Made by a program: the position numbers and the translations under genes
The notes under the pieces: generated by a model
Told to the model about the DNA's origin: nothing
Seen by the model: the letters and a program-made list of their open reading frames with translations, nothing else
The model's database searches: none
Shown: positions 1 through 8,182 of the stretch, one piece after another
Position numbering within the stretch: the stretch's first letter is position 1
How the letters are laid out: every line of letters begins with the position of its first letter
Assembly: GCA_946480565.1 (NCBI GenBank)
Contig: CAMLKR010000065.1
Coordinates: 1-10,842 of the forward strand
DNA: 10,842 bases
Direction: 5' to 3'
DNA from: an uncultured Arenimonas sp.
Lineage (GTDB): Bacteria; Pseudomonadota; Gammaproteobacteria; Xanthomonadales; Xanthomonadaceae

Positions 1-581
1 CGGTCCTGCAGGCCGCCGGCGGCGATGGTGACGGCGCTGCGGCGCACGCCCAGCATGTCGGCCAGGAACTGGTGGGTCAGGTGGATGCGTTCGCCGCCGG
101 CGCGGTCGTCGCTCATCAGCAGCCAGCGCGCCAGCCGCGGCTCGACGGCGTGGAAGCGGGTGCAGGCGGCGGTCTGCGCCAGCTGGCGCTGGGTGACGTA
201 AAGGTAGCGGCGCAGGCTGGCCTGCAGGCCCGGGCTGTCGCGCAGCAGGCGCTGGAAGGGGCGCACCGAGAAGCTCAAGGCCAGGCCGATGCCCTGCACC
301 ACCGCCTGCAGCGGCGCCTGGTCCACGCCCAGGGCCAGCGCGGCGCCCAGCGCACCCTCGCGGCCGATCAGGCCCATTTCCATCGGCGGATGCCCCGGCA
401 CCGACACCAGCAGCGAGATGAATCCGCCGAGCGGGAAGTAGACGCGCCGGTGCGGTTCGCCGGCGCGGCAGAGGGTATCGCCGAAGGCCAGCGGCACCCG
501 CTTCGCGAACGGCAGCAGGTTCTCGCGTTCACGCCGCGGCAGATCGGCGATCAGGCGGTTGTCCAGCGGGGTGGGCGACAA
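1..581 (-). CDS. Crp/Fnr-family transcriptional regulator, 3' end beyond window
   Basis: Likely DNA-binding regulator of the CRP/FNR superfamily; effector and targets unknown. The reverse strand is open for 193 codons, from a TTG at 581 to the left edge, so the C-terminus is missing. Residues about 12-115 form the cyclic-nucleotide-binding-like beta roll (VYFPLGGFISLL near 47, MGLIGREGALGA near 69). A dimerisation helix follows (about 118-145), then the start of a winged helix-turn-helix (FLADMLGVRRSAVT, about 172-185). The TTG start is chosen because an AGGGAA ribosome-binding site lies 6-8 nt upstream and because the protein then begins at the usual family N-terminus (SPLDNRL-like, from memory). 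No ATG is available nearby. It is a paralogue of the regulator at 718-1455, on the same strand 136 bp downstream, so the two may be co-transcribed. The usual arginine-serine pair of a cAMP phosphate-binding cassette is not evident, so cAMP binding is doubtful. Family certain; function not. Confidence 0.85.
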   Translation of the reverse strand, partial: MSPTPLDNRLIADLPRRERENLLPFAKRVPLAFGDTLCRAGEPHRRVYFPLGGFISLLVSVPGHPPMEMGLIGREGALGAALALGVDQAPLQAVVQGIGLALSFSVRPFQRLLRDSPGLQASLRRYLYVTQRQLAQTAACTRFHAVEPRLARWLLMSDDRAGGERIHLTHQFLADMLGVRRSAVTIAAGGLQD

Positions 582-717
582 GATGGATTCCCTGCAGCGC
601 GGTCCGGGCCGGGATGGCGGAACGCGCGGCTGCCCGCGTCCTTGCGGGAACTGTGGGCGATCGGCCCGCGTCTGTCCGTTCGCTGCGCCACGCAGGCGCC
701 GCGCATCCACCCTGGGT

Positions 718-1455
718 TCAGGCCGGCTGCCTGACCGCGATGTAGGGCAGCAGGCGGTCGGTTTCACGCTTGACCACCGCGTAACACTCGCAGCTCAGGC
801 GCTCCAGGCCCTTGCGGTCGAGCACGGTGATGTGGCCGCGGCTGTACTCGATCACTCCCAGACGCTGCAACTTGCCGGCGGCGTCGGTGACGCCCTCGCG
901 GCGCACGCCGAGCATGTTGGCGATCAGCTCCTGGGTCATGCACAGCTTGTTGCTGGGCAGCCGGTCGAGCGAGAGCAGCAGCCAGCGGCACAGCTGCTGG
1001 TCGATCGAATGGTGACGATTGCAGACCGCGGTCTGGGCCATCTGGGTGATCAGCGCCTGGGTGTAGCGCAGGATCAGGTGCAGCAGCTCGCCGTGGCGGT
1101 TGAATTCGTCCTTCAGGCGCTGGCCGAGCAGGCGATAGGCATGGCCGCCGCTCTGCACCAGGGCGCGGCTGGAGGTGCTTTCGCCACCCATGAACACCGC
1201 GACGCCGATCAGGCCCTCGTTGCCCACCACGGATATCTCGGCGGAGGCGCCGCTTTCCATCACGTAGAGCAGAGACACGATCGAATCTATCGGAAAGTAG
1301 ACGTGGCGCAGGCTGTCGCCGGACTCGTACAGCACTTCGCCCAGCGGCAGCGCCACCAGCTCCAGGTGAGGGTACAGCCGTGCCTGCACTTCCGTCGGCA
1401 GCGCCGCCAGCAGGTGGTTGTGCTGCGGGATGAAGCGGGATGCAACATCGGTCAC
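718..1455 (-). CDS. Crp/Fnr-family transcriptional regulator
   Basis: Likely global or envelope/stress-type transcription factor of the CRP/FNR superfamily, 245 aa. Residues 15-115 are the cNMP-binding-like beta roll (VYFPIDSIVSLL at 52-63). A dimer helix follows, then a winged helix-turn-helix at about 168-215, with the recognition helix in LGVRREGVTDAAGKLQ (182-197). A Cys-Glu-Cys-Tyr motif at 222-225 is shared, from memory, with this Xanthomonad subgroup. The reading frame is open further upstream to 1596, but I chose the GTG at 1455. A GGAG sequence lies 6 nt before it, the protein then has normal family length, and the upstream part runs through a large palindrome. The binding-cassette segment (NEGLIGV...TSSRALV) lacks a clear Arg-Ser pair, and I see no FNR-type cysteine cluster at the N-terminus. 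It is not the Xanthomonas cAMP-like protein Clp as I remember that sequence. It is divergent from the DUF3309 gene and may autoregulate through the palindromes at 1497-1581 (inference). Confidence 0.9.
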   Translation of the reverse strand: MTDVASRFIPQHNHLLAALPTEVQARLYPHLELVALPLGEVLYESGDSLRHVYFPIDSIVSLLYVMESGASAEISVVGNEGLIGVAVFMGGESTSSRALVQSGGHAYRLLGQRLKDEFNRHGELLHLILRYTQALITQMAQTAVCNRHHSIDQQLCRWLLLSLDRLPSNKLCMTQELIANMLGVRREGVTDAAGKLQRLGVIEYSRGHITVLDRKGLERLSCECYAVVKRETDRLLPYIAVRQPA

Positions 1456-1496
1456 GACGGGCTCCGGGGTGTGGCGGGATTGGCCCGTATCTCCAG

Positions 1497-1523
1497 CATA
1501 CGCCTGCGGGTCCGGGGCGTATG
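1497..1523. promoter_or_regulatory. 8-bp inverted repeat overlapping a possible promoter of the Crp-like gene
   Basis: CATACGCC (1497-1504) and GGCGTATG (1516-1523) are perfect inverted repeats separated by 11 nt. On the minus strand a weak -10-like TATGCT (1500-1495) lies inside the element, about 40 nt before the GTG start of the regulator. A dimeric repressor bound here would cover that promoter. The operator role and the promoter are both inferred; no good -35 box is visible. The right half also forms the outer arm of the larger repeat at 1513-1581, so the two structures are mutually exclusive as hairpins. Confidence 0.4.
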
Positions 1524-1581
1524 TTCGACGGCGCACACAGCCCGGACCGGGCGCTGTGTGCGCCGGCGAACCGACGCCCCG
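1513..1581. repeat. 69-nt near-perfect inverted repeat (large hairpin)
   Basis: Arms 1513-1540 and 1554-1581 are complementary at 25 of 28 positions. The inner 12 bp (CGGCGCACACAG against CTGTGTGCGCCG) and the outer 8 bp (CGGGGCGT against ACGCCCCG) are perfect. The 13-nt centre (1541-1553) is itself partly palindromic (CCCGG-A-CCGGG). It lies between divergent genes, 58 nt from the regulator start and 71 nt before the DUF3309 start. No T-run follows on either strand, so it does not look like an intrinsic terminator. It could be an operator, an mRNA leader structure or a REP-like intergenic element. Confidence 0.8.
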
Positions 1582-1652
1582 CGGCGCCGCGCCCATGCTG
1601 CGCGCAGGTCGTGCCCCGCCAGCCGGCAGGGCGACCGCACGGAGAACCCGCC

Positions 1653-1811
1653 ATGAGCGTCGGCACCATCCTTCTGATCATCCTGATCCTGCTGCTGGTC
1701 GGTGCGCTGCCCAGCTGGTCGCACAGCAAGAACTGGGGTTACGGCCCCACCGGCGGCCTGGGCCTGGTCGTCGTGATCGTGGTCATCCTGCTGCTGATGG
1801 GAAAGCTGTAG
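1653..1811 (+). CDS. DUF3309 family small membrane protein
   Basis: A 52-aa, very hydrophobic protein of the DUF3309 family; its function is unknown. The pattern matches the family as I remember it: an N-terminal membrane helix (TILLIILILLLVGALP, about 5-20), a short central loop containing WGYGPTGGLG (28-37), and a second helix (LVVVIVVILLLMGKL, 38-52). The start is the ATG at 1653, preceded by GGAG at 1641-1644 with 8 nt spacing. It is divergent from the Crp-like gene and converges on the radical SAM gene, whose stop codon is only 6 bp away. No terminator is visible in that gap, so the two transcripts probably overlap at their 3' ends. Members of this family are often found near envelope or stress genes in proteobacteria, but that is no more than association. 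Confidence 0.85.
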   Translation: MSVGTILLIILILLLVGALPSWSHSKNWGYGPTGGLGLVVVIVVILLLMGKL

Positions 1812-1817
1812 TTCCCG

Positions 1818-2903
1818 TCAGAACAGCTCGGCCTGCGGCGACGGCGGCCGCGGCGGCACGAAACGGCTGGTGTCGAGCGGTTTGGAGCGCCATTCGGAGT
1901 AACCGAGCCGGCGCCAGGCCAGGTTGAAGCGCGCCGCGACCAACTGGGCCCAGGCACCGCTGCCGCGCTGGCGCTGGCCGAAGCTGGCGTCGTAATCGCG
2001 GCCGCCGCGGCTCTGGCGCACCAGGCTCATCACGTGCTCGGCGCGTTCGGGCACGTGCCCGTCGAGCCAGTCGCGGAAATGCTGCTTGAGTTCGTGCGGC
2101 AGCCGCAGCAGCACGAAACCCGCGCGGGTGGCGCCGGCCTCGCGCGCGGCTTCCAGCACGGCCTCCATCTCGTGGTCGTTCACGGCGGGGATGACCGGCG
2201 CGAACATCACGCCGGTGGGGATGCCGGCCTCGGCCAGGCGCCGGATCGCCTGCAGCCGGCGGTGCGGTGCGCTGGCGCGTGGCTCCAGTTTCGCCGCCAG
2301 GTGGTTGTCGAGCGTGGTGACCGACAGCGCCGCGCTGACCAGGCCCTCGCGCGCCAGCGGCGCCAGCAGGTCCAGGTCGCGTTCGATCAGCGCGTTCTTG
2401 GTGAGCAGGGTGAACGGGTGCCGGGTTTCGGCCAGCAGTTCGATCAGACGGCGGGTGATGCCGTGGCGGCGTTCGATCGGCTGGTAGGGATCGGTATTGG
2501 TGCCCATCGCGATCGGCGCGCAGCGGTAGGACGGTTTCGCCAGCTCCGCGCGCAGCACCTCGGCGGCATTGGTCTTGGCGAACAGCCGGGTTTCGAAGTC
2601 GAGGCCCGGCGACAGTTCAAGGTAGCTGTGCGAGGGCCGGGCGAAGCAGTAGGCGCAACCGTGCTCGCAGCCGCGGTAGGCGTTCACCGAGCGGTCGAAG
2701 GGCAGGTCGGGTGAATCGTTGCGGCTGAGCACGCTGCGCGCGCGCTCCTCGGTGACCGTGGTGCGCGGATTGGGCGCCGGCTCGCCGTCCTGGAACCAAC
2801 CGTCGTCCTGGGCCTCGTGCACCGTCCTGGCGTAGCGGCCAGGCGTGTTGGCGACGGCGCCGCGGCCCTTGGTCACCTTCGGTGGCGGTTTGTCTGCGAT
2901 CAT
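1818..2903 (-). CDS. PA0069/Rv2578c-type radical SAM protein
   Basis: Radical S-adenosylmethionine enzyme, 361 aa, of the SplB-like group (COG1533-type, 'DNA repair photolyase'-like) typified by PA0069; the substrate is unknown. The iron-sulfur motif is CEHGCAYC, with C79, C83 and C86 (C-x3-C-x2-C) immediately after NAYRG. It is followed by FARPSH, GTNTDPYQPIERR and LLTKN segments typical of the SPL-like TIM-barrel, from memory. The start ATG at 2903 is preferred over the in-frame GTG at 2909, because a -10-like TAGGCT ends 6 nt before the ATG and no ribosome-binding site exists, suggesting a leaderless mRNA. The N-terminal ~60 residues are polar and probably disordered, with a KGRGA segment common in this family. 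Divergent from cls (54-bp gap) and convergent with the DUF3309 gene. I see no photolyase partner nearby, so a DNA-repair role is not supported by context. Confidence 0.9.
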   Translation of the reverse strand: MIADKPPPKVTKGRGAVANTPGRYARTVHEAQDDGWFQDGEPAPNPRTTVTEERARSVLSRNDSPDLPFDRSVNAYRGCEHGCAYCFARPSHSYLELSPGLDFETRLFAKTNAAEVLRAELAKPSYRCAPIAMGTNTDPYQPIERRHGITRRLIELLAETRHPFTLLTKNALIERDLDLLAPLAREGLVSAALSVTTLDNHLAAKLEPRASAPHRRLQAIRRLAEAGIPTGVMFAPVIPAVNDHEMEAVLEAAREAGATRAGFVLLRLPHELKQHFRDWLDGHVPERAEHVMSLVRQSRGGRDYDASFGQRQRGSGAWAQLVAARFNLAWRRLGYSEWRSKPLDTSRFVPPRPPSPQAELF

Positions 2904-2909
2904 GGGCAC

Positions 2910-2915
2910 AGCCTA
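2910..2915 (-). promoter_or_regulatory. Putative -10 box, leaderless start of radical SAM gene
   Basis: The minus strand reads TAGGCT-GTGCCC-ATG. The -10-like hexamer ends exactly 6 nt before the ATG at 2903, which would place transcription start at or next to the A of the ATG. No Shine-Dalgarno sequence is present. No convincing -35 box is visible, as is usual in such GC-rich DNA. The same hexamer and spacing occur before pdxJ. Confidence 0.5.
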
Positions 2916-2957
2916 CGCCGGCCCGGTCTCCCGGGCTGAGACGCGCAAGGAGATCGG

Positions 2958-4373
2958 ATGGATTGGCATGAACTCTGGCCCCAGCTCAAGCCCGTGCTGG
3001 CCGCGGTCTGGGTGGTCTACCTGGCGGTGCTGGCCGGCTGGATCGTGCTGCAGAAGCGCGAGCCCATCGCCACCTTGAGCTGGATCATGTCGCTGGCGCT
3101 GCTGCCGGTGCTGGGCCTGATCATCTACCACTTCCTCGGGCCGCAGCGCATCCGGCGCCAGCAGTTGCGGCGCGCCCGCTCGCGTGCCGGCCTGCATTCC
3201 GTGCTGCCGCCCGGCCTGCGTCCGAGCGACGACTGCGCCACGGTGGCGAAGCTGGGCCAGGCCAGCACCGGCTTCGCCGCGGCCACCGCGACCCGCGTCG
3301 ACCTGCTGGTGGACGGCGCCGCCACCTATGCCGCCCTGCTCGAAGCCGTCGCCGCGGCCAGGCACCACCTGCACGTCGAGTACTACATCTTCGAACCCGA
3401 CCGCACCGGCACCCAGTTGCGCGACGCCCTGGTGGAACGCGCCAGGGCCGGCGTGCGCGTGCGGCTGCTGCTCGACGCCATCGGCTCGTCGCGGCTGTCG
3501 CGCCGTTTCCTGGCGCCGCTGCTGGCGGCCGGCGTCGAGCTGGCCTGGTTCCACCCGGTGCGGCTGCGCTGGCTCTGGCGCCCGCGCGTGAACCTGCGCA
3601 ACCACCGCAAGCTGGTGGTGGTGGACGGCCGGCTGGCCTTCACCGGCGGCATCAACATCACCGACGAGGAAAACGAAGGCCTGGACGCCGCCGCGTTCCA
3701 CGACCTGCACCTGCGGCTGGAAGGCGAGGTGGTGCGCTGGCTGCAGCTGGCCTTCCTGGAGGACTGGCATTACGCGACCAAGGTGTCCCTGCGGGACGAA
3801 CACCTGTGGCCGACGCTGGAGGGTGGCGAAATCCTGGCCCAGGTGCTGCCGGCCGGGCCGGACTCGCCCTGGGAGGCGATCCACCGCGTGCAGGTGGAGG
3901 CCATCCACCAGGCCAACCGCCGGGTCTGGCTGGTGACGCCGTATTTCGTGCCGGGCGAGGCGGCGCGCATGGCGCTGTCGTCGGCGGCGCTGCGCGGGCT
4001 GGACGTGCGCGTGATCGTGCCGGCGCGCAGCGACTCGCGCATCGTCAGCGCCGCCGCGCGTTCGTATTACGACGAGCTGATCGCCGCCGGCGTGAAGGTG
4101 TTCGAATACGGCCCGCGCATGCTGCATTCCAAGGCCCTGCTGGTGGACGACGATACCTGCCTGCTGGGCAGCGCCAATTTCGACCACCGCAGCTTCCGGC
4201 TGAACTTCGAGCTGTGCCTGCTGCTGCACGATGCCGGCCTGGCCGGCCGACTGGAAACCGAGGTCCTGGCCGACCTGGGGCACTGCGCGGAGATCCGCGC
4301 CGACCGACCGAAGGCGGCCTTTTCCCGACGTCTGGGCGATGCCTGCGCCCGGCTGTTCTCGCCCCTGCTCTGA
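2958..4373 (+). CDS. cls: Cardiolipin synthase (ClsA-type, phospholipase D superfamily)
   Basis: Likely condenses phosphatidylglycerol molecules into cardiolipin and glycerol at the cytoplasmic membrane. It is 471 aa, close to E. coli ClsA (486 aa). Two membrane helices sit at the N-terminus (about 13-31 and 39-60), followed by two PLD catalytic domains. HKD motif 1 is NHRKLVVVD (H216, K218, D223) followed by GGIN. HKD motif 2 is LHSKALLVD (H390, K392, D397) followed by GSANFD. Both triads are intact. TPYFVPGE (about 325-332) and the C-terminal FSPLL are also family hallmarks. Translation starts at the ATG at 2958, with AAGGAG at 2947-2952. The gene is divergent from the radical SAM gene. The two small membrane-protein genes downstream have their own probable promoters, so cls is probably monocistronic. 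A 6-bp hairpin (4377-4395) without a T-run follows the stop. Confidence 0.93.
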   Translation: MDWHELWPQLKPVLAAVWVVYLAVLAGWIVLQKREPIATLSWIMSLALLPVLGLIIYHFLGPQRIRRQQLRRARSRAGLHSVLPPGLRPSDDCATVAKLGQASTGFAAATATRVDLLVDGAATYAALLEAVAAARHHLHVEYYIFEPDRTGTQLRDALVERARAGVRVRLLLDAIGSSRLSRRFLAPLLAAGVELAWFHPVRLRWLWRPRVNLRNHRKLVVVDGRLAFTGGINITDEENEGLDAAAFHDLHLRLEGEVVRWLQLAFLEDWHYATKVSLRDEHLWPTLEGGEILAQVLPAGPDSPWEAIHRVQVEAIHQANRRVWLVTPYFVPGEAARMALSSAALRGLDVRVIVPARSDSRIVSAAARSYYDELIAAGVKVFEYGPRMLHSKALLVDDDTCLLGSANFDHRSFRLNFELCLLLHDAGLAGRLETEVLADLGHCAEIRADRPKAAFSRRLGDACARLFSPLL

Positions 4374-4411
4374 GCCGTCCGGGGGCTAGCCGGACCCGGG
4401 CGGGCTTGGGC

Positions 4412-4417
4412 TAAACT
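4412..4417 (+). promoter_or_regulatory. Putative -10 box for the 87-aa membrane protein gene
   Basis: TAAACT lies 26 nt before the ATG at 4444, leaving a predicted leader of about 20 nt that includes the GAGG ribosome-binding site (4434-4437). It stands out as AT-rich within GC-rich DNA. No good -35 box is visible; the expected position falls within the small cls-3' hairpin (4377-4395). Confidence 0.4.
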
Positions 4418-4443
4418 CCCGGCAAATCCCCCCGAGGTGCCCC

Positions 4444-4707
4444 ATGCATTGGCTCTATCTGCTGGCGTCGCTGGTCTGCCTGGGCCTGGCCATGGTCCGC
4501 AGCATGCCCTCGATCGGGGTGCTGTTTTTCCTCGCCTGTTCGCTGGGCCTGATGGTGGCCTGGATCCTGGGCTGGATGTCGTCGCGCATCTCCAGCAATA
4601 CGCGCGACATCGGCCACATCATGAGCCCCGAGGAGCTGCGCAGGCTGCGCGAACAGGCCGAGGCCAACCGCCGCGCCCGTTCGCAGCCGGGCGACAGCCA
4701 GGGTTGA
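4444..4707 (+). CDS. Hypothetical two-helix membrane protein
   Basis: An 87-aa protein I do not recognise. Two hydrophobic helices (about 2-18 and 24-45) are separated by a short RSMPS turn. A polar tail follows, with a short charged helix (SPEELRRLREQAEANRRAR, 61-79) that could be a cytoplasmic coiled coil, giving a hairpin-plus-tail topology. The start is the ATG at 4444, with GAGG at 4434-4437 (6-nt spacing); a -10-like TAAACT stands just upstream. It lies 70 bp after cls and 77 bp before glsB, all on the same strand. The position between a cardiolipin synthase and a stress membrane protein suggests an envelope role, but that is only inference. Codon use and composition match a real gene: the hydrophobic pattern and clean ribosome-binding site make a spurious frame unlikely. 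Confidence 0.75.
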   Translation: MHWLYLLASLVCLGLAMVRSMPSIGVLFFLACSLGLMVAWILGWMSSRISSNTRDIGHIMSPEELRRLREQAEANRRARSQPGDSQG

Positions 4708-4716
4708 GCCCCGTGC

Positions 4717-4722
4717 TAGCCT
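4717..4722 (+). promoter_or_regulatory. Putative extended -10 promoter of glsB-type gene
   Basis: TGC-TAGCCT is an extended -10 element (TGn upstream of the hexamer). It predicts transcription start near 4729, which is exactly where the GC-rich hairpin at 4729-4755 begins. The leader would be about 56 nt. No clear -35 box is seen. Confidence 0.4.
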
Positions 4723-4728
4723 GAGTCC

Positions 4729-4755
4729 GGCCGCGGCGCGCCCGCGCCGGCGGCC
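4729..4755 (+). other. GC-rich hairpin in the glsB leader
   Basis: GGCCGCGGCGCG (4729-4740) pairs with 4743-4755, giving 12 potential base pairs interrupted by one bulged G (4749). The innermost pairs must open to make a workable loop. ATTCGTTT follows, so it could also act as a weak terminator for the upstream 87-aa gene. Alternatively it is a 5'-end stabilising stem of the glsB mRNA. Confidence 0.5.
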
Positions 4756-4784
4756 ATTCGTTTCAACTTTCCGGGGAGGAAACC

Positions 4785-5027
4785 ATGCATCTACTCATAT
4801 TCCTGATCATCGGCGCGCTCGCCGGCTGGCTGGCCGGCGTGGTGATGAAGGGCCGCGGTTTCGGCGTCGTCATCAACATGGTGGTCGGCGTGGTCGGCGC
4901 GTTCTTCGGCGGCTGGCTGCTGCCGCGCCTGGGCGTGAGCTTCGGCGGCGACATCGGCCTGTTCATCACCGCCTTCATCGGCGCGGTGATCCTGCTCGCC
5001 ATCATCGGCCTGATCAAGAAAGCCTGA
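4785..5027 (+). CDS. GlsB/YeaQ/YmgE family stress response membrane protein
   Basis: An 80-aa protein of the transglycosylase-associated protein family (Pfam Transgly_assoc). Members are small membrane proteins linked to general stress; no enzymatic activity is established. The typical pattern is clear: IGALAGWLAGVVMKGRGFG (9-27), VVGVVGAFFGGWL (33-45), then a short loop and a final helix (IGLFITAFIGAVILLAIIGLI, 57-77) ending in KKA. Three membrane segments are likely. Translation starts at the ATG at 4785, with a very strong GGGGAGGA ribosome-binding site at 4773-4780. It probably has its own promoter (4717-4722) and a structured leader, and is followed by a terminator-like hairpin at 5047-5073. 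Regulation by stress is expected from the family, but the specific sigma factor cannot be read from the sequence. Confidence 0.93.
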   Translation: MHLLIFLIIGALAGWLAGVVMKGRGFGVVINMVVGVVGAFFGGWLLPRLGVSFGGDIGLFITAFIGAVILLAIIGLIKKA

Positions 5028-5046
5028 GGCGGCGCCAGGCGCGCAG

Positions 5047-5073
5047 GGAACGGCGGCTGCGGCCGCCGTTTCC
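5047..5073. terminator. Probable intrinsic terminator between convergent genes
   Basis: A perfect 9-bp stem, AACGGCGGC (5049-5057) with GCCGCCGTT (5062-5070), closes a TGCG tetraloop. On the plus strand it is followed by TCCATTT, only moderately T-rich. It lies 20 nt after the glsB-type stop and 14 nt after the DUF2256 stop on the other strand, so it may serve both directions. Confidence 0.65.
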
Positions 5074-5083
5074 ATTTGCGCGT

Positions 5084-5225
5084 TCAGCGCGGGGTACCGC
5101 GGCGGCAGGCATCGGAGCAGTAGACCACCCGGTCCCAGTCGCGCTCCCACTTCTTGCGCCACTGGAAGGACCGGCCGCAGACCGGACAGGTTTTTTCCGG
5201 GCGCGGCGAACGCGGCTTCCGGCGC

Positions 5226-5236
<11 letters not shown>
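5084..5236 (-). CDS. DUF2256 zinc-ribbon small protein
   Basis: A 50-aa protein with a likely zinc-binding ribbon, family DUF2256; its function is unknown. The cysteines are C17 and C20 (CPVCGRSF) and C40 and C44 (YCSDAC), giving C-x2-C and C-x3-C knuckles. Between them is the family signature [17 protein letters not shown]. The first 15 residues are basic and proline-rich. The start ATG at 5236 lies inside the 3' end of the diguanylate cyclase gene (TGA at 5228-5226), an 11-bp overlap in a different frame. No ribosome-binding site precedes it, so translation is probably coupled to the upstream gene. It ends 14 nt from the hairpin at 5047-5073. DUF2256 genes are, from memory, often near photolyase/cryptochrome-type genes; here the partner is a c-di-GMP enzyme, which is unusual. 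The gene is easy to miss because of its size. Confidence 0.88.
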
Positions 5237-8096
<2,860 letters not shown>

Positions 8097-8102
8097 CAGG
8101 CG

Positions 8103-8108
8103 ATTATC
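8103..8108 (-). promoter_or_regulatory. Putative -10 box, leaderless start of diguanylate cyclase gene
   Basis: The minus strand reads GATAAT-CGCCTG-ATG. A near-consensus -10 ends 6 nt before the ATG at 8096, placing the transcript start at the start codon. AAGGG also occurs 11 nt upstream of the ATG, but overlaps the promoter and is too distant for a normal ribosome-binding site. No clear -35. Confidence 0.55.
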
Positions 8109-8170
8109 CCTTAAAGCCCCGGCCCGGAATGTGGCCTGCCGCGGGGTTTTCCGACCACCGGCGGGCAGGG

Positions 8171-8176
8171 TAGGCT
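8171..8176 (+). promoter_or_regulatory. Putative -10 box, leaderless start of pdxJ
   Basis: The plus strand reads TAGGCT-GCCCGG-ATG. The -10-like hexamer ends 6 nt before the ATG at 8183 and no Shine-Dalgarno sequence lies at usable distance. The layout is the same as for the diguanylate cyclase and radical SAM genes. The TTTTCCG around 8147-8153 is only a weak -35 candidate. Confidence 0.5.
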
Positions 8177-8182
8177 GCCCGG

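Noticed and set aside
582..717. Promoter or separate gene between the two Crp-like regulators
   Set aside because: Only short GC stems (such as CCCGC with GCGGG near 638-653) are visible. No convincing -10 box or coding frame with a ribosome-binding site was found.
1513..1581. Large palindrome as a bidirectional terminator
   Set aside because: It is located upstream of both genes (divergent starts) and has no T-run on either side.
1456..1596. N-terminal extension of the Crp-like regulator to a start at 1596 (292 aa)
   Set aside because: The added residues are Pro/Gly/Arg-rich, run across the large palindrome and are not part of the family fold. The GTG at 1455 has a proper ribosome-binding site.
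2904..2909. GTG at 2909 as start of the radical SAM protein
   Set aside because: It adds two residues only and falls inside the 6-nt gap after the -10 box; the ATG at 2903 fits the leaderless layout.
2913..4283. Open frame of 456 codons on the minus strand, opposite cls
   Set aside because: Composition is His/Gln/Arg-rich with no domains, while the plus strand carries two intact HKD motifs.
4377..4395. Intrinsic terminator after cls
   Set aside because: The stem is only 6 bp (GTCCGG with CCGGAC), with no T-run after it on the plus strand.
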